From Cyclaneusma minus (Eukaryota; Ascomycota; Leotiomycetes; Marthamycetales; Marthamycetaceae), in the NCBI GenBank assembly GCA_037179335.1, contig JAKZHN010000007.1, positions 1 to 64,000 of the forward strand: 64,000 bases of DNA. The letters are read 5' to 3'. Below are positions 12,270 through 23,511 of this stretch, piece by piece. Position 1 is the first letter of the stretch, and each line of letters starts with the position of its first letter. The position numbers and the translations under genes were made by a program. Under the pieces are notes generated by a model. The model made no database searches. It was not told the origin of the DNA and worked only from the letters and a program-made list of their open reading frames with translations.

Positions 12270-14211
12270 CTACAACTCCTCCTTGATGTAGTCTCCAGCC
12301 TTCTGTGCGGCCTCACCAGCACGGTTGGTAGCAGATGTAACCTCCTCCTTGACACGGTCGGCGGCCTTCTGGCCCTGGTAGCCAGCTTGTTGACGACCGC
12401 TAGCAGCACCAATCTTCAGCTGGTCCATGACCCACTGAGCACTCTCGGAAAGCTTGGCCCAGATAGTACCGGAAGGAGAGCTGGTACCGTAGCGGAAGTA
12501 GGTAGATTGCTTGCGGGCGTAGGCCTTGAGCTGCTCAGTGGTGCTTCCCTGGGGAACTGGGATACCGTAGCTGTCAAGGTAAGCCTTGAGGTCAGAGTCA
12601 GTCCAGGTGTCCCAGCTAGAATCCTTGGCGGCATCGGTCTGCTTGGCGAGGTAGGAGGTAGCAGATGCGTAGCCAACACCACCAGTGGATGAAGCACTGG
12701 CGTAGGCGGCTTGGGCAGCGCTCAGGAGATCGTCACGAGTGGCACCGGCTTGGTTGGCAGCCTTCTCAGCAGCCTCGTTACCGGTGGAAGCAAGGTATGC
12801 CTTCAAGTTGTCGTAGGTCCAAGTGTCGAAAGTCCAGGCAGTCCAGCCAGTTGCGGCCTTGTGTGCGTTCTTGCGGACAAGAGCAACAAGCTCGTCCTTC
12901 TTTCCGTTTTGGGGAACTGGAACACCACGGGCATCCAAGTAAGCCTTGAGACGAGTGTCACTCCAGCTCTCGACGGCAGAGTTGAAAAGATCCTGGGCCT
13001 TCAATCGAGCATCATCAGTGGCCTTGGCCCACTGGTTGCCGGCGGCAGAAGTAGCAGCACCGAAAGCAGAAGAGCCAGAGCTGAGGACGTTGTCACCAGT
13101 GAGCTGGGCACGGTGCTTGCGAGCAATGGCAAGGAGCTCATTGCGCTTGGAACCCTGAGGAACCTTGATGCCGTTCTTGTCAGCCCACTCCTTGATCTGG
13201 CTGTCGGACCAAGACTCAAGCAGCTTCTCACTCATAGTCTCAGCAGCAGCGGCGGCAGAAGAGGAAGCAGAAGCGGCGGCCTCAGATGAACGAGAGCTAG
13301 CGAGATGGGCATTGCGGCGGACAGAGGCGATGAGCTTGTCACGAGTGCTGGGCTGAGGAGCGGGAATGCCATAGGTGTCCAGCCACTCCTTGAGGTCGCT
13401 CTCGGACCAAGACTCGTAGAGCCAGTTGCCAGGGTAGGCAGCGGTCTCACCAAGCTTCTGAGAGACGGTCTCGTAGTTGGATCGAATGGACTGCAAGAGA
13501 GTATCACGCTTGCGAGGTTGAGGAACGGGAATGTCGTGTCTGTCGGCAAAGGCCTTCAGAGACGAGTCGGTCCAGCTGCAAATTGTCAGTATTGGGCATT
13601 TTGAATTCGAGCATCATTCGTTTCAAGTTCCCAGGAAGGTGCATACCTGTCGAAGATCCAGTCCTTCACACTTCCCCAAGCCTCATCGGCCTTGTTCTCA
13701 GTGTCGTACCAGTACTTCTGGACCGAGGAGATCAAGCTGTCCTTGTTATCGGCAGCAGTCTCCTTGGTCTCAACACCCTTGGCCTTGAGGTAGGATTGCA
13801 GCTGGGGAGTGTCCCATTCCTTGTATGGGGTGGAAACCTTGGATTCCCAGTTGGTCTTGACCAGGTCCTCAAGGTCCTTGCGGTCGGCGGGAGTGGGGTA
13901 GGGGACGTCGTTGTCGGAAAGCCATCTCTCGAGCTCGGTCTCGTGCCATTTGTTGTAGACTGTGGTGGAAGATGTTAGCAGAGATCCGTATGGTTCTGAG
14001 TAGAGGCAGGATGAGATCATCGTCTGCGCTGAAACGTCTCGCTCCTGGGACAGCACGAAGCATTAGAGCTCAATGAAGCTCAACGAAGCTCAGTGAAGCT
14101 CAGTGGAGAAGATGGAAGCAGTGTCAACATACCTGACTTGCCAAACCAGCTGCTGGCAACAGTGCCCTCGGCGGCCAAGGCCAGCACGAGAAGCTGGGAA
14201 AAGAGCTTCAT
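12270..14211 (-). CDS. Ish1/Msc1-domain protein with eight repeats
   Basis: Three exons (14133-14211, 13647-13959, 12270-13575) join in frame to give 565 residues. The start at 14211 opens a signal peptide, MKLFSQLLVLALAAEGTVAS. The mature chain is a string of about eight modules of 40-50 residues with the pattern ESWSDxxLKxYLDxxGIPVPQ...KRDxLLxxVRxN. This is the helix-extension-helix Ish1 fold named for fission yeast Ish1 (stress-induced, nuclear envelope) and budding yeast Msc1. Ala/Ser-rich spacers separate the modules and the tail is amphipathic and charged (AADRVKEEVTSATNRAGEAA). Known relatives sit in the ER/nuclear envelope lumen or mitochondria and respond to stress. The first intron is 173 nt, the second 71 nt. 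The molecular function is not established. Confidence 0.9.
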
Positions 14212-15049
14212 GATCAGTCGTCCCTTCAATGCTCGGGAATGCGTATGAGTATCTTGGTATCGGCCTGTCTGGAGTTGTTGACAGGACTGCGAGTTGGAGA
14301 TGGGAAGAGGAAGAAGCGGGCAGGTGTTCAGTGTTGTTGACGGGTGAGGAATCCAGCCATGTTGGCGGGCAGCAGTCGCTAGGCCGCCTTTCAAGCTCTA
14401 CAATGACGTTTGAAGGCCACATGGGGCTTAGCGTGGCCATTGCGCTACGCCACAAGCGACAGTAGCGTCATCGGAAAACGACAAAGCTCCAAAAGGCCCT
14501 GTAACATGTGCAATTGAAAGCTTGAAGCTTGGGACTTCAATTTCAGCTTGGGGACATCGTGCGAAAACCCAAAACATGCGTCAGTCAGGGGCAACTCTTG
14601 TCGTATTATTTTCCCCATCCACATTTCATATGCCAGCTATTCGACGGTGACGGTGCCATCTCCGGAAGACCAGCACGCCTTTGTGAGACGATGATCTCAT
14701 TGCGAATTTTCACGGCCAGTCAGCCACATATGGCGTCAACAAAGAAGGTGCTGCCGCCTTTTGTGGGGGAAGAGCAGGGGACTCAGGCTGGATCTACAGA
14801 TTCCCATCTCAAGCCTTGATGGCATTTGCAGCGGTGGGTCTGTCGTGATCCACTCGTGCGTCAAATTCAATTGCGAATCATGAAGTCATCGTCGTCATCA
14901 TTGAAGTTCAGGTCGACGACGAGGCAGAAAGAATTGATTTCCGAGTCAACGAGAGCAATAATTCCACGCCTGAAGCTATTCCCGCCATCTAGCAAAACCC
15001 GCGTCCATCATACAAATACAAGGAACAATAATCCTACACTCCCAATGAC
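14212..15049. other. Intergenic, no gene recognised
   Basis: About 840 bases separating the Ish1-like promoter from the 3' end of the small mitochondrial-type gene. Scattered short open frames have no recognisable content and no repeats stand out. Confidence 0.5.
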
Positions 15050-15808
15050 CTAAGGCTGCTTGTCCGCGCCTCCATGACCTGTAAATAAGCGTCAGCCAAG
15101 AAGCACATAATCAGACCAGCTTCGGGATGAACATCGCCCCCGAGACGTCCCTACTCTTACCTGACCAGAACTTCTTATCCACTTTATCGTCCTCGGCAGC
15201 CTGAGCTCTGTCGTGACCCTTCTCGAACTCCTTGTTGTGCTGCTCCACCTCGGCCTTCTTCGCATCATCCAGCTTGTCAAAATCCATACCCGGCGTCTCG
15301 CGATCACTCAATTTGGGACTGGGCCCTGTTTTAGCACCCCAGAAATCAGTATAAGCATTCAATGTTGATTTTGCATTCCCTAGACACTCCACCCTATGCA
15401 CAGAACGTAGAGTCGAACGTAGTCGAGTAGGTCTATTCTCCACCAAGCAAACTACCGACCGCCAACCTTCCCACCCGTTGGAGACTCACCCGTCTCTTTG
15501 GCCTCCTTGCTTCTGCTTCCTCCACTGTTGGCGCTTGCATCTTCGGGACTCTTTGTTCCTCCAGCTTTCGTAGGTCCTCCTCCGGTTCCCTTGCCTTCAG
15601 ATGGTGGCGCGGGACCTGGGTGCTCGGCATTCTGCTTCTTGTTGCTGGATCCTCCCTGTGCATTGGGGTCTTCGCCGACTGGGTCGCCTTTGCCGTCGCC
15701 GTAGCCTTGGGCGTATGATCGAGACTGGATTGAGATGGCGGACTGTGCGGGAACGCGGGCGGTGAAGAGCCTCAGGAAGTTCTGGGCTACTGGGAGACGA
15801 GCAGGCAT
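15050..15808 (-). CDS. Small mitochondrial-type conserved protein
   Basis: Three exons (15490-15808, 15161-15325, 15050-15078) join in frame to give 170 residues. The N-terminus (MPARLPVAQNFLRLFTARVP) is basic, free of acidic residues and followed by RSYAQGY, a typical mitochondrial presequence and cleavage region. A Gly/Pro/Lys-rich low-complexity stretch follows. The C-terminal third has LSDRETPGMDFDKLDDAKKA, then EVEQHNKEFEKGHDRA, and ends KKFWSGHGGADKQP. That last exon codes only ten codons including the stop, but it gives a sensible end and restores frame, which supports it. I believe this C-terminal block recurs in other filamentous fungi, but I cannot assign a function. The introns are 164 and 82 nt. 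Confidence 0.72.
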
Positions 15809-16425
15809 TGTTGCGGATGTAGTGGAATGTGATGAAGTGGGTGGGTTTGTGGGTGGAAGAGGTGCAACTTCGAGAAGCTGCAGAGGAGATGGACTTGTCG
15901 GTTTTGAGTGGAAGTTTGAGACGTCGACCGAGTGGTGAACTGTAGAGTGTATGTCGAGGATGGAGTTTGGTTCGAGGTTGAGGTGTGTTATCGAGAGAAG
16001 GAATGGGAGTTATGGTGGAAAGTACTCTAAGCCCTTTTGGTACATGTAGTGCATTTTGAAGCTCTGCCATGACGTCACGCTGGGGGAACTCCAGCAAGGC
16101 TGCATGTGGTGTCACCGAAACCTCGAACACCTCACAATGATTTTGCTTTTTCAACTTTATTACTCAAGCATCCATCACTCTTTCTACTCTCTAGCAGTAG
16201 CTCATCCATTGTTGGTAGTAAAGTCATTGCTACTATTGGTTGTGCATAACAGACCGAATATCCCAGTGCTGGAGGGAATTCATTCATCGCTGATCGAGGA
16301 CTTCCAGTTCCTCGAGAAAGCTCATTGCAAGGCCGTCAACTCAGGCTATACGAAGACAAAATCCATGAAAAACCAACGCCTTCAGCAAACACCCCAATCC
16401 ACCCCGAGTATCTCAACGCGTTTCG
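15809..16425. other. Intergenic, no gene recognised
   Basis: About 620 bases: promoter of the mitochondrial-type gene on one side and the 3' region of the disordered-protein gene on the other. No distinct elements are seen. Confidence 0.5.
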
Positions 16426-19008
16426 CTATCTCCTCACTTCATTCCGTGGAGCAAATGTGACATGCTTCCTCCGCCGAATCTCGCTATCACTCAAACTCTC
16501 GCCCAAGTCCGGCTTCGAAGATCCCGGACTCGTTTGAGCACGAGTCTCTACCAGTACGTGCCTCGCAAGACGCCGTTGTGGTGCTAAGCTTACATGGCTT
16601 CCATACGCCAAATCATTGTCGAAAGAATGTCTGCGAGAGTGCGAGGGCGGACGCTTCAAAATTGATCTTTTCGATGATCCGCTTGACGACCCTGATTCTG
16701 AGCCTGAATCTGAACCTGAACTGCTGCTCGAAGAGGACGAGCTCGATCGATGGACATGTTCGCGGGTGTCTCGGGGGCCAGAGGCACTGCTGATACTGTC
16801 AGTATCTTCACTGCTTGTTTCTCTGTAGTTCGGCTTCATGGCAGGCCTCGACATCGCAGATTTGCTTCCTCTTGAGATTCCCCTACTCGATGACTGTTCT
16901 GCTTTCTTTGCTTTCTTCTGGTCATCTTCCCCTTCCTCGACAATGACAACTATCATGTCGTCGTCAAATCTTGATCCCTTCAGATCTTTTCCTTCCTCCA
17001 CAATCACCACAACCACATCCTCATCAAGTATTGATCTCCTGTTCTCGTCCTTCTTTTCCACCAAATCAAGTATCTCGAGCTTCTCTCTCTCCTTTCCCTT
17101 GGCACCCCCTTTCGGTTTCTTGACAACATTTCTCTCACGATCAACATTGAGATGACTTACCAAACGCTTTTGCATATGCGCCTCGAGGGGCGCAGACAAC
17201 CCCCCAAATAATGGCCTATACTTCCTACGCTTTCGGGCAGTCTTATCAGCACGTTGGCTCGTCTCAATAACAATACGTGTCGCATTACCTGGTGGTCCAT
17301 CTGCGGCGTCACTACCTGGTTCTGCAGCTCCGGCTGCATCACATGGCGGTCCAGAATCAGCTCCATTGCCCGGTTGTCCACTATCTCCCGCTGCCGCTTC
17401 GGTTGCTTCCTTGGGTGCTTTCTCTGCCTTTCCTTTGGCCTTCTTCCCCTTCAGAAGCCGCTCCTTTCGATTCCTCGCCGCCGCCATCCGCTTCACTGCT
17501 GCCTTCGTAGGCCTCTCTAGCCTGTAATTGCCGCCAACCATCCACCACCAAAATAAACTGACCTTCTGGTCTCCACCACCTCGGAGGTGTGGGACATATG
17601 GAGAGTTGTCGGTTTCGTCTTGAGAGGTCATGTGGCCCTCGCCTTTGATGTTGTTTGGCTCTCTCAGCTGCGATCCAGACTCCACAGTCTCGGACGGAGA
17701 TGATTGCCTACAAGGTGGTGAAGGGCAATCAGAGTTCGGCGACAGAGAAGCTGCGTGAGTGTCCAAGCCCTTTCCTTTCTCCCTCACTACCTGCAGCGAG
17801 TCTCTGCTTTCCACAATTCTCTTATTCTCATTACAGCATTGCTTTTCATGGAGATGTGGTGAAGTTCCAACTTCATGCAAGTCTGAGTCCTGAAGAAAAC
17901 TTGGACATGACGACCACCGCGATGCCGAGGACGACGTTGGCAGATAAACAGAAGTCGCATTGTACTCGTCGTCGCGAAGTTCTCGCAAGAGACGAGCAAC
18001 AGCCTTGTCCATCAACTCATCTGCATCACACATATGATCCTCTTGGAAACTTCCATCCCTTCTGCCTTCATACCATGGAGTAAGTGGAGGCGGGCTTGGA
18101 GAGTTAGACTCTTGGTCCTCTGGCTCACGATCAAGTTCCCATCGCCCTGAAGGGAACCATCCATATTTGCCTTCATACCAAGGCGTCAAAGGCGGTGGAC
18201 TGGGTGGGTTGGGATCAGTATCATGCTCTGATCCATATTGCGACCCCTGTAGCCTAACAATGTCCGTGTCTCCAAATTCCACTTTATGTCGAATTGCCAG
18301 GGGTGGTGGACTTGATGATGGATCTGGTGCCGGGTCGGGATAAGATCCAGACCCAGCATCGGAATCAGCACAAATCGCCAAGGGTGGTGGGCTTGATGAT
18401 CGATCTGGCGCTGGATCAGGATAACTTCCAGAGCCAGTATCGGAATCAGCATCAGAACCATCATGAATTGCCAGGGGTGGCGGGCTTGATGATGGATATG
18501 GCGCTGGATCAGGATACCTTCCAGAGCCAGTATCGGAAGAAGCACAGAGGCTCGCATCCTGCACAAGAGGCGAGTGTATGTGCGATCTCTCTGTGTTGGT
18601 CAAAACCGGAGTTTCGAAAACACATGTATCTGGGACCGGTTTTCTTCGAATCGACCGTCGAGGAAGAGGGAAGTTGTCAGGCCCGATGAGCCCGCTGGCT
18701 TTGGGATAGGGTGCGAGTATGTCGCTGTTTTCATTTTGATCCATCGCCAGGTCAGATTCTGGGAGATGCGTCAACTTGCTTGAAGTACTTGGACACAACT
18801 CAAACGATGTTGATGGACCTGGTAATGATGTATGAGGCTCAGCAGATGATAGTTGTGGAAACGGATTTGGGGCCGGAGTCGTTGATTTGTGTGCGGAGTT
18901 TTGGAGGTCAGTATTGGGAAAAGTGTCATCGAACATCGGTTTGGTAGAACTCTTCTTTGGCTCCACCGATCCTTGGAGAGCACGACCTGAACCCTCTGTG
19001 CGAAACAT
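16426..19008 (-). CDS. Disordered protein with PPPL repeats
   Basis: One uninterrupted frame; the first ATG is at 19008 (860 residues), upstream codons being entered only through a TTG. No domain is recognised. Near the middle of the N-terminal half, three copies of DxGSGxYPDPAPxxSSSPPPLAI are followed by two copies of SPPPLTPWYEG. A hydrophobic, Trp-rich patch (VSLFWWWMVGG) precedes a Lys/Arg-rich segment. The C-terminus alternates acidic VVVIVEEGxDLKGSRFDDD-like repeats with Ser runs and ends RRRKHVTFAPRNEVRR. The low complexity suggests a nuclear or scaffold protein, but this is inference. Possible GT-AG pairs inside the frame (for example 41 nt near 17530) would break the frame, so I kept it intronless. 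It may be specific to a narrow lineage. Confidence 0.6.
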   Translation of the reverse strand: MFRTEGSGRALQGSVEPKKSSTKPMFDDTFPNTDLQNSAHKSTTPAPNPFPQLSSAEPHTSLPGPSTSFELCPSTSSKLTHLPESDLAMDQNENSDILAPYPKASGLIGPDNFPLPRRSIRRKPVPDTCVFETPVLTNTERSHIHSPLVQDASLCASSDTGSGRYPDPAPYPSSSPPPLAIHDGSDADSDTGSGSYPDPAPDRSSSPPPLAICADSDAGSGSYPDPAPDPSSSPPPLAIRHKVEFGDTDIVRLQGSQYGSEHDTDPNPPSPPPLTPWYEGKYGWFPSGRWELDREPEDQESNSPSPPPLTPWYEGRRDGSFQEDHMCDADELMDKAVARLLRELRDDEYNATSVYLPTSSSASRWSSCPSFLQDSDLHEVGTSPHLHEKQCCNENKRIVESRDSLQVVREKGKGLDTHAASLSPNSDCPSPPCRQSSPSETVESGSQLREPNNIKGEGHMTSQDETDNSPYVPHLRGGGDQKVSLFWWWMVGGNYRLERPTKAAVKRMAAARNRKERLLKGKKAKGKAEKAPKEATEAAAGDSGQPGNGADSGPPCDAAGAAEPGSDAADGPPGNATRIVIETSQRADKTARKRRKYRPLFGGLSAPLEAHMQKRLVSHLNVDRERNVVKKPKGGAKGKEREKLEILDLVEKKDENRRSILDEDVVVVIVEEGKDLKGSRFDDDMIVVIVEEGEDDQKKAKKAEQSSSRGISRGSKSAMSRPAMKPNYRETSSEDTDSISSASGPRDTREHVHRSSSSSSSSSSGSDSGSESGSSSGSSKRSILKRPPSHSRRHSFDNDLAYGSHVSLAPQRRLARHVLVETRAQTSPGSSKPDLGESLSDSEIRRRKHVTFAPRNEVRR

Positions 19009-19802
19009 GTCGGCGTTCGTTCGCTCGCTTTGAATGGTGCTGGCTGCTGTGACGTGACGACACCAAGTCGGCGGAGAAAGAGGGAGGGGGTACGTCGATG
19101 TTAGTTGAAGTGGAGCAGAGGGGAAAGGATCAAGAAGCAAGTTGGAGGGTAGAAGGTGGGAGAATTAGGAGATGGGAGGGTACTCGAGATGTTGAAATGT
19201 GAAAGGAAACGATAAGTTGGCAGAAGCAGAGCGCCGACGACTTCCTCTTAAATGCTGTTTCCTAAAGTGGAAAACCTGGAAGTTGTTTTGCACTGAATGA
19301 CATGCCCCGCGAGGCTTCTGATTGGATCCTGAACTAATTTCTTGGTTTTCCAGGACAGATAGCTGCGAATGACTGGCAGTTCGTCATTGTCAAGTCTTCG
19401 AGTGCTGAATAGAAAGATCGGATGAACTGCTATGACGGTGAGGTAGGTCATCGTGAGGAGTCGCCACCGATGCTGAGCGTCAGATCCTTGATAACTGCGC
19501 TGGTACCTGGAGTTCGCAAACTATCTTCGCTTGCCTGACTGAGTGTCTGTTTGAGATGTTTGCGCTGGTGACGGAACAGGATCAAGACAGCTTAAAGTGA
19601 TTCAAGCTTGCTCTTTGCCTGGTGGGTTTGCACATCCAGGGGCTTTGAAAAATCAGAAAGGGATCTCACTACGAATCACGATTATGCGCCAACGGACTGT
19701 AGCTCCTTGTTCAATTCTCTTCCTTCCTTCCACCATCCTTGTCTCCTATTTGTAGCCTCTTCCCCTAGTAAATTTCTGGCACACTTTTGAGAGTTCAGGT
19801 TT

Positions 19803-20000
19803 CAACTACCAACAATCCAAATAATTCAAAGAAACCAAAGTAACTCCGATAAATCCAAGTAATCGAGGAATAACCCTCATCCGCATTCCGCCCAAACAAT
19901 TCAGATAAGTCAAGTGGCGGAGAAATCCGAGCGATTTAGAGAGATTCATTTCACTCGGAGATGTCCAAGTAATCCAGGAAAATCCTGGAGATCCAGAGAG
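19803..20000 (-). repeat. 18-bp-period degenerate repeat, copy A (inverted)
   Basis: Successive segments such as AATCCAAATAATTCAAAG, AACCAAAGTAACTCCGAT and AAATCCAAGTAATCGAGG follow one another about every 18 bases. The reverse complement of the segment near 19970 reads GGATTACTTGGACATCTCC, matching the core of copies B to E. It has no protein-coding sense on either strand. Confidence 0.65.
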
Positions 20001-20400
20001 ACGTATGTGATTTGAAACCATTTATGAAGATTTTTGGACTTCTCTGGAAGTTGTTTACCTTGGAAAGAGGGAAGAGCAAGACCAGTAGTAGTAGACTTCG
20101 AATATTCGGACATCCGAGGAGCTTTTGTACTCTTCCACACATCATTGAAGAGCTCCACATTACTTATGCTTCCTGACCTCCAGAGCTCAACGCAGTGATG
20201 TAGTCATTCATCTTGACCGTGGCCTAGGTGAAGACGAATTTGGCAACAGCCGAAAACCACCCGAGCTCAAGACCCGTCCGCAATTACAGCCAGCTTGAGT
20301 CCCCTCGCTCTAGTCTACAACGGCATCGATCCATCACACCACATATCAACATCGGACGCCGTAAAGAATATCTCGGTGGCTCAGTCGCTTGTAATGTCCC

Positions 20401-20550
20401 AATCATCCAGAAATTGCTAGTCATCCGGAAGATTCCAAAGTAATGGGGAATATTCTAAATTTCTAGGCGATTGGAAAAATTCCCAATTACTTGGATCATT
20501 GTCATCCACTGATAATAGCCTGTATCCATACTATTTTTCTATCACTGTAG
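20401..20550 (+). repeat. 18-bp-period degenerate repeat, copy B with tail
   Basis: Contains GATTCCAAAGTAATGGGG followed at once by AATATTCTAA, then ATTCCCAATTACTTGGATC. It ends in a tail with CTGTATCCA, TTTTTC and CACTGTAG (about 20512-20550). The same tail ends copy C at 39662, so B and C are copies of one element rather than chance repeats. Confidence 0.75.
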
Positions 20551-20626
20551 GCTGATCAAGCCACCCGAGTCCTGAAGCGTCCATTCAAGTCTTCAACCCC
20601 AACACCAGTATTCACCATCTAGCCCC

Positions 20627-22595
20627 TTATTTTCTCGCCTTGTCACATACACATCCCTCAACCAATCTCTCCCAATGCACCAAATGCCCCCTCCTTCTCC
20701 AAACCCAGCACACATACATCCCCGTCGCCATCGCCACCGCAGCCCAACTCCCTACAGCCAAATACTTGAAATTCTCTGGCCCACTTAACAAAACTGCCGC
20801 TACATCCTTCCCCAGCTCACAGAATGCCACGAACGAGTATTCGACACCTGCAAAGCTAGAGCGCTGAGAGGGCGGTACGAGCGTTTGCGTTAGTTGTTGT
20901 GTTGTTAGGTCAAATATCCAGAGACCGAGACGAGAGAACGAGAGAAATGTGAAGACCACGGCGAAAGCATAGGGCTTGGTGTTAACTGAGGCTGACGATG
21001 AGCTCAACCGCGAAAGCAGCGAACGTTCTGGGTTTTTAGGAGGGACGGCCCGTTCTGGGGAGAGATTGAGGGCCCAAAGACACAGAACTATAGGTACGAG
21101 GTTTATCAACTGCCAGGTAATTCCCCACAACCCCAGCCTCGCCAGTCCCGTCTCCGTAGCAGCCGTCACCGCTTCACTCTCAACCATACTCTCCTCTTCG
21201 TCATCATCATCGGTGGCGGTCTCTTCAAATTGAATCAGATTCCGTGGCACGTTGGATTTTGCTTTGGAGAGACGCCTCACCCCTATCGGAGTAACAAGTG
21301 TACTGCTGATTTCCACAATGCTGCCGAATGTTCGGGCGATAGTAATGATGTTCAAGGAAACGCCTATGTTGAGAAGGTAAGTGATGAAGGTTGCGGAGTA
21401 GGCGAGTACGGATAGATGGAGGAGACAGAGTGCGAGTGAAGGAACCCAGACATCCGTTGTAAAATATCTTCTGAAATCGGCTGCGTAGCTCCTCAGCCCC
21501 TGAGCGACCATCTTGAGATAGGGGTGATTTTTGTGAAAACACGCTGTAGGCAAGCCATCATCACTACACTGAGTGTTCTGAGTATCATCGTATGCCCTCG
21601 TCTTCAAACCTCGAAGTCTCTCATTCCCCTTCCAAACTCTCCTCGCAGCCCAACACTCAACACCCCAGCTCAGCACACTCATACTCGCCACACAACAAAC
21701 CCCAACTTTCACACCAGTGACAGACACAAGCACCGAGATGACTAGCGGAGCAAAAAGCTTGCAAGCCAAATCGATCCTGCGCATCACCGAATTCAAATGC
21801 GTCAAGTCGTAGGGTAGGCCATCGCTTTCTGCCACGGCCACAACCCAGTCTCTTTCCATGGCCATCATGTTGCCTACTCCGCTGAGTTTCTCCACAATTC
21901 CAAGGAATATCACTGCTGCAAAACCTACGAGTTTCCAGAAATGAGAGCTTCTGGCAGACGAACTTGCTAGTTCCGCAATCAAGAACCAGAATACGCTGGC
22001 TAGTATCACAGAGACTCGATTTGCGGAAATTGTTGTGAGGAGGATGGTAAGTCGGTTGGGTGAGTAGTCAATCCACCTCCCTATCGAAGAGCAGAAGCAT
22101 ATCGAAGCTATTTGTGTGATGATACCCCTTGAATAGAACAAATCAGCTAATTGCACGTGACTAAGTGGGAACTTCATTGGGAACTTCAGAGAACAGCAAT
22201 TCAGATCCGAAAGTTCCTGAGTGACTTTTAGAAGAAAACAAAGTCGCAACTCACCTAACAGCACTCCCCGTCAGACTTTCCGGCCAAACTGAAGCTGTAA
22301 ATATAATAGCAGCAAACTCGTACAGACGTGCGTTCCATGTAGACAGGAAATGGCTGATGTAGAGCGACCAAGCTTGGTCTCTCGTCATCCCCCGCAAAGC
22401 AACATCAGATACACCATCAGCATCTTGGATCTGCTCAATACTTTCATTCCGATGTTCTGAAGAGTCTGGTATCAAGGGATGGAGGCTCTCATCATCAAAT
22501 GAGTGAAGTGAGGACGGAAGGGATGGTGTCGGAGCTTCCTCGGTTCCCGGAAGGCTACTTCGAGCGATGTCGTCAGGTTTTGTGGCTCTTCTCAT
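20627..22595 (-). CDS. Ferroportin-type iron/metal exporter (SLC40)
   Basis: Two exons (22255-22595 and 20627-22127) join across a 127-nt intron to give 613 residues. The splice uses the TTCAAG acceptor; the earlier CAATTAG would bring in a stop. The N-terminal 70 residues are polar. The first span starts in LYISHFLSTWNARLYEFA, the ferroportin signature. Exon 2 continues with IGRWIDYSPNRL and has hydrophobic helices throughout. Late in the chain SFSRLGLWIFDLTTQQLTQ and ENFKYLAVGSWA match the second half of SLC40 proteins. An acidic and Ser-rich loop (TDDDDEEESMVESE) lies centrally. Ferroportin exports ferrous iron in animals; plant homologues also handle Co and Ni. In fungi the membrane and substrate are inference. 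About 12 spans are expected and visible by hydropathy. Confidence 0.9.
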
Positions 22596-23511
22596 CGCTG
22601 CTGTCTTGATTACCGCAATTTGAACATGGTCATTCGATAGTTGCGATTCCGATTATGTTCTGAGAGTCAGTATTCCACGATCATGGACGAGTGTATGACC
22701 AGCTGCCAGCACTGCAGCAGTGGCCCGTGCGCTGCGCCACCGCTAGCGCCGAGACTGGGAATGGCTTCAAGAGAGAGCTCCTTCCGGAGCTCTCTTCCCT
22801 CCCTAGATCACACCAAACCAGTTATTGCAGACCACTGACGTTAGTACCAGCTATTTTGATTCTCACCTTACCCTGTGAAACCAACAACGAGAGCATGACA
22901 GAACTGGCCATTACTACGACTGGAAAGGGCAGAAATCGGGCGAATGACACGACGGACGCTATGTACATCGTCGCTGCGATCCTCGGCGGTGAGAGCTTAG
23001 AAAGTCACCAGATTTAGGGCAGGATCGGCACAAGCGACAGCTCCAAACTCTTCCACACTCTTCAATCTCAACGTGTTCCGGTACTGTGTAGATGACTCCT
23101 CATCCAGATACATTCTTCAAACTTCGAACGTGACAAACCAGTTCATATTTTCCAATGTTTTTGGGGAGAAACAGATTATGTTATTGTCGTCTCACATTTT
23201 CTCCAGCGCATCCCCGCGGGGCCTCATACCAGTTCTCCAATCCCTACCCACCCCTGGGAATACAAATCTAAGCCCATTCAATACCAATACACCCATGAAG
23301 TCCCCAATTGACTCGTGTGAAAACACCTTGCACCCTGCCTGTGTCCAGCCTTTCATCAAATCAGGTTGTCAGATCGCTCATATGTAACGCCTATCCCATG
23401 TTTCCAAAATCCAAATCCACTCCTTCCCCCAAATACGTGGGCAGTTTTCTCATCATGCAAATTTGCACTTCATGTGTCGTTTTCATCTGCCATCCACATC
23501 ATGCCATCCCC
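22596..23511. other. Intergenic, no gene recognised
   Basis: About 900 bases between the ferroportin start and the stop of the small basic protein gene. It should hold the ferroportin promoter. The open frames are short and without motifs. Confidence 0.5.

Larger units (their letters stand above)
19009..20626. other. Intergenic carrying two arrays of an 18-bp-period repeat
   Basis: No gene is seen between the disordered-protein start and the ferroportin stop. The interval does hold two arrays of a degenerate repeat with a period near 18 bp, at 19803-20000 and 20401-20550, in opposite orientations. They are listed separately. Confidence 0.6.

Noticed and set aside
17525..17570. GTCAGT...TTACAG pair inside the PPPL-repeat gene
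   Set aside because: Only 41 nt and not a multiple of three; splicing would break an otherwise open frame.
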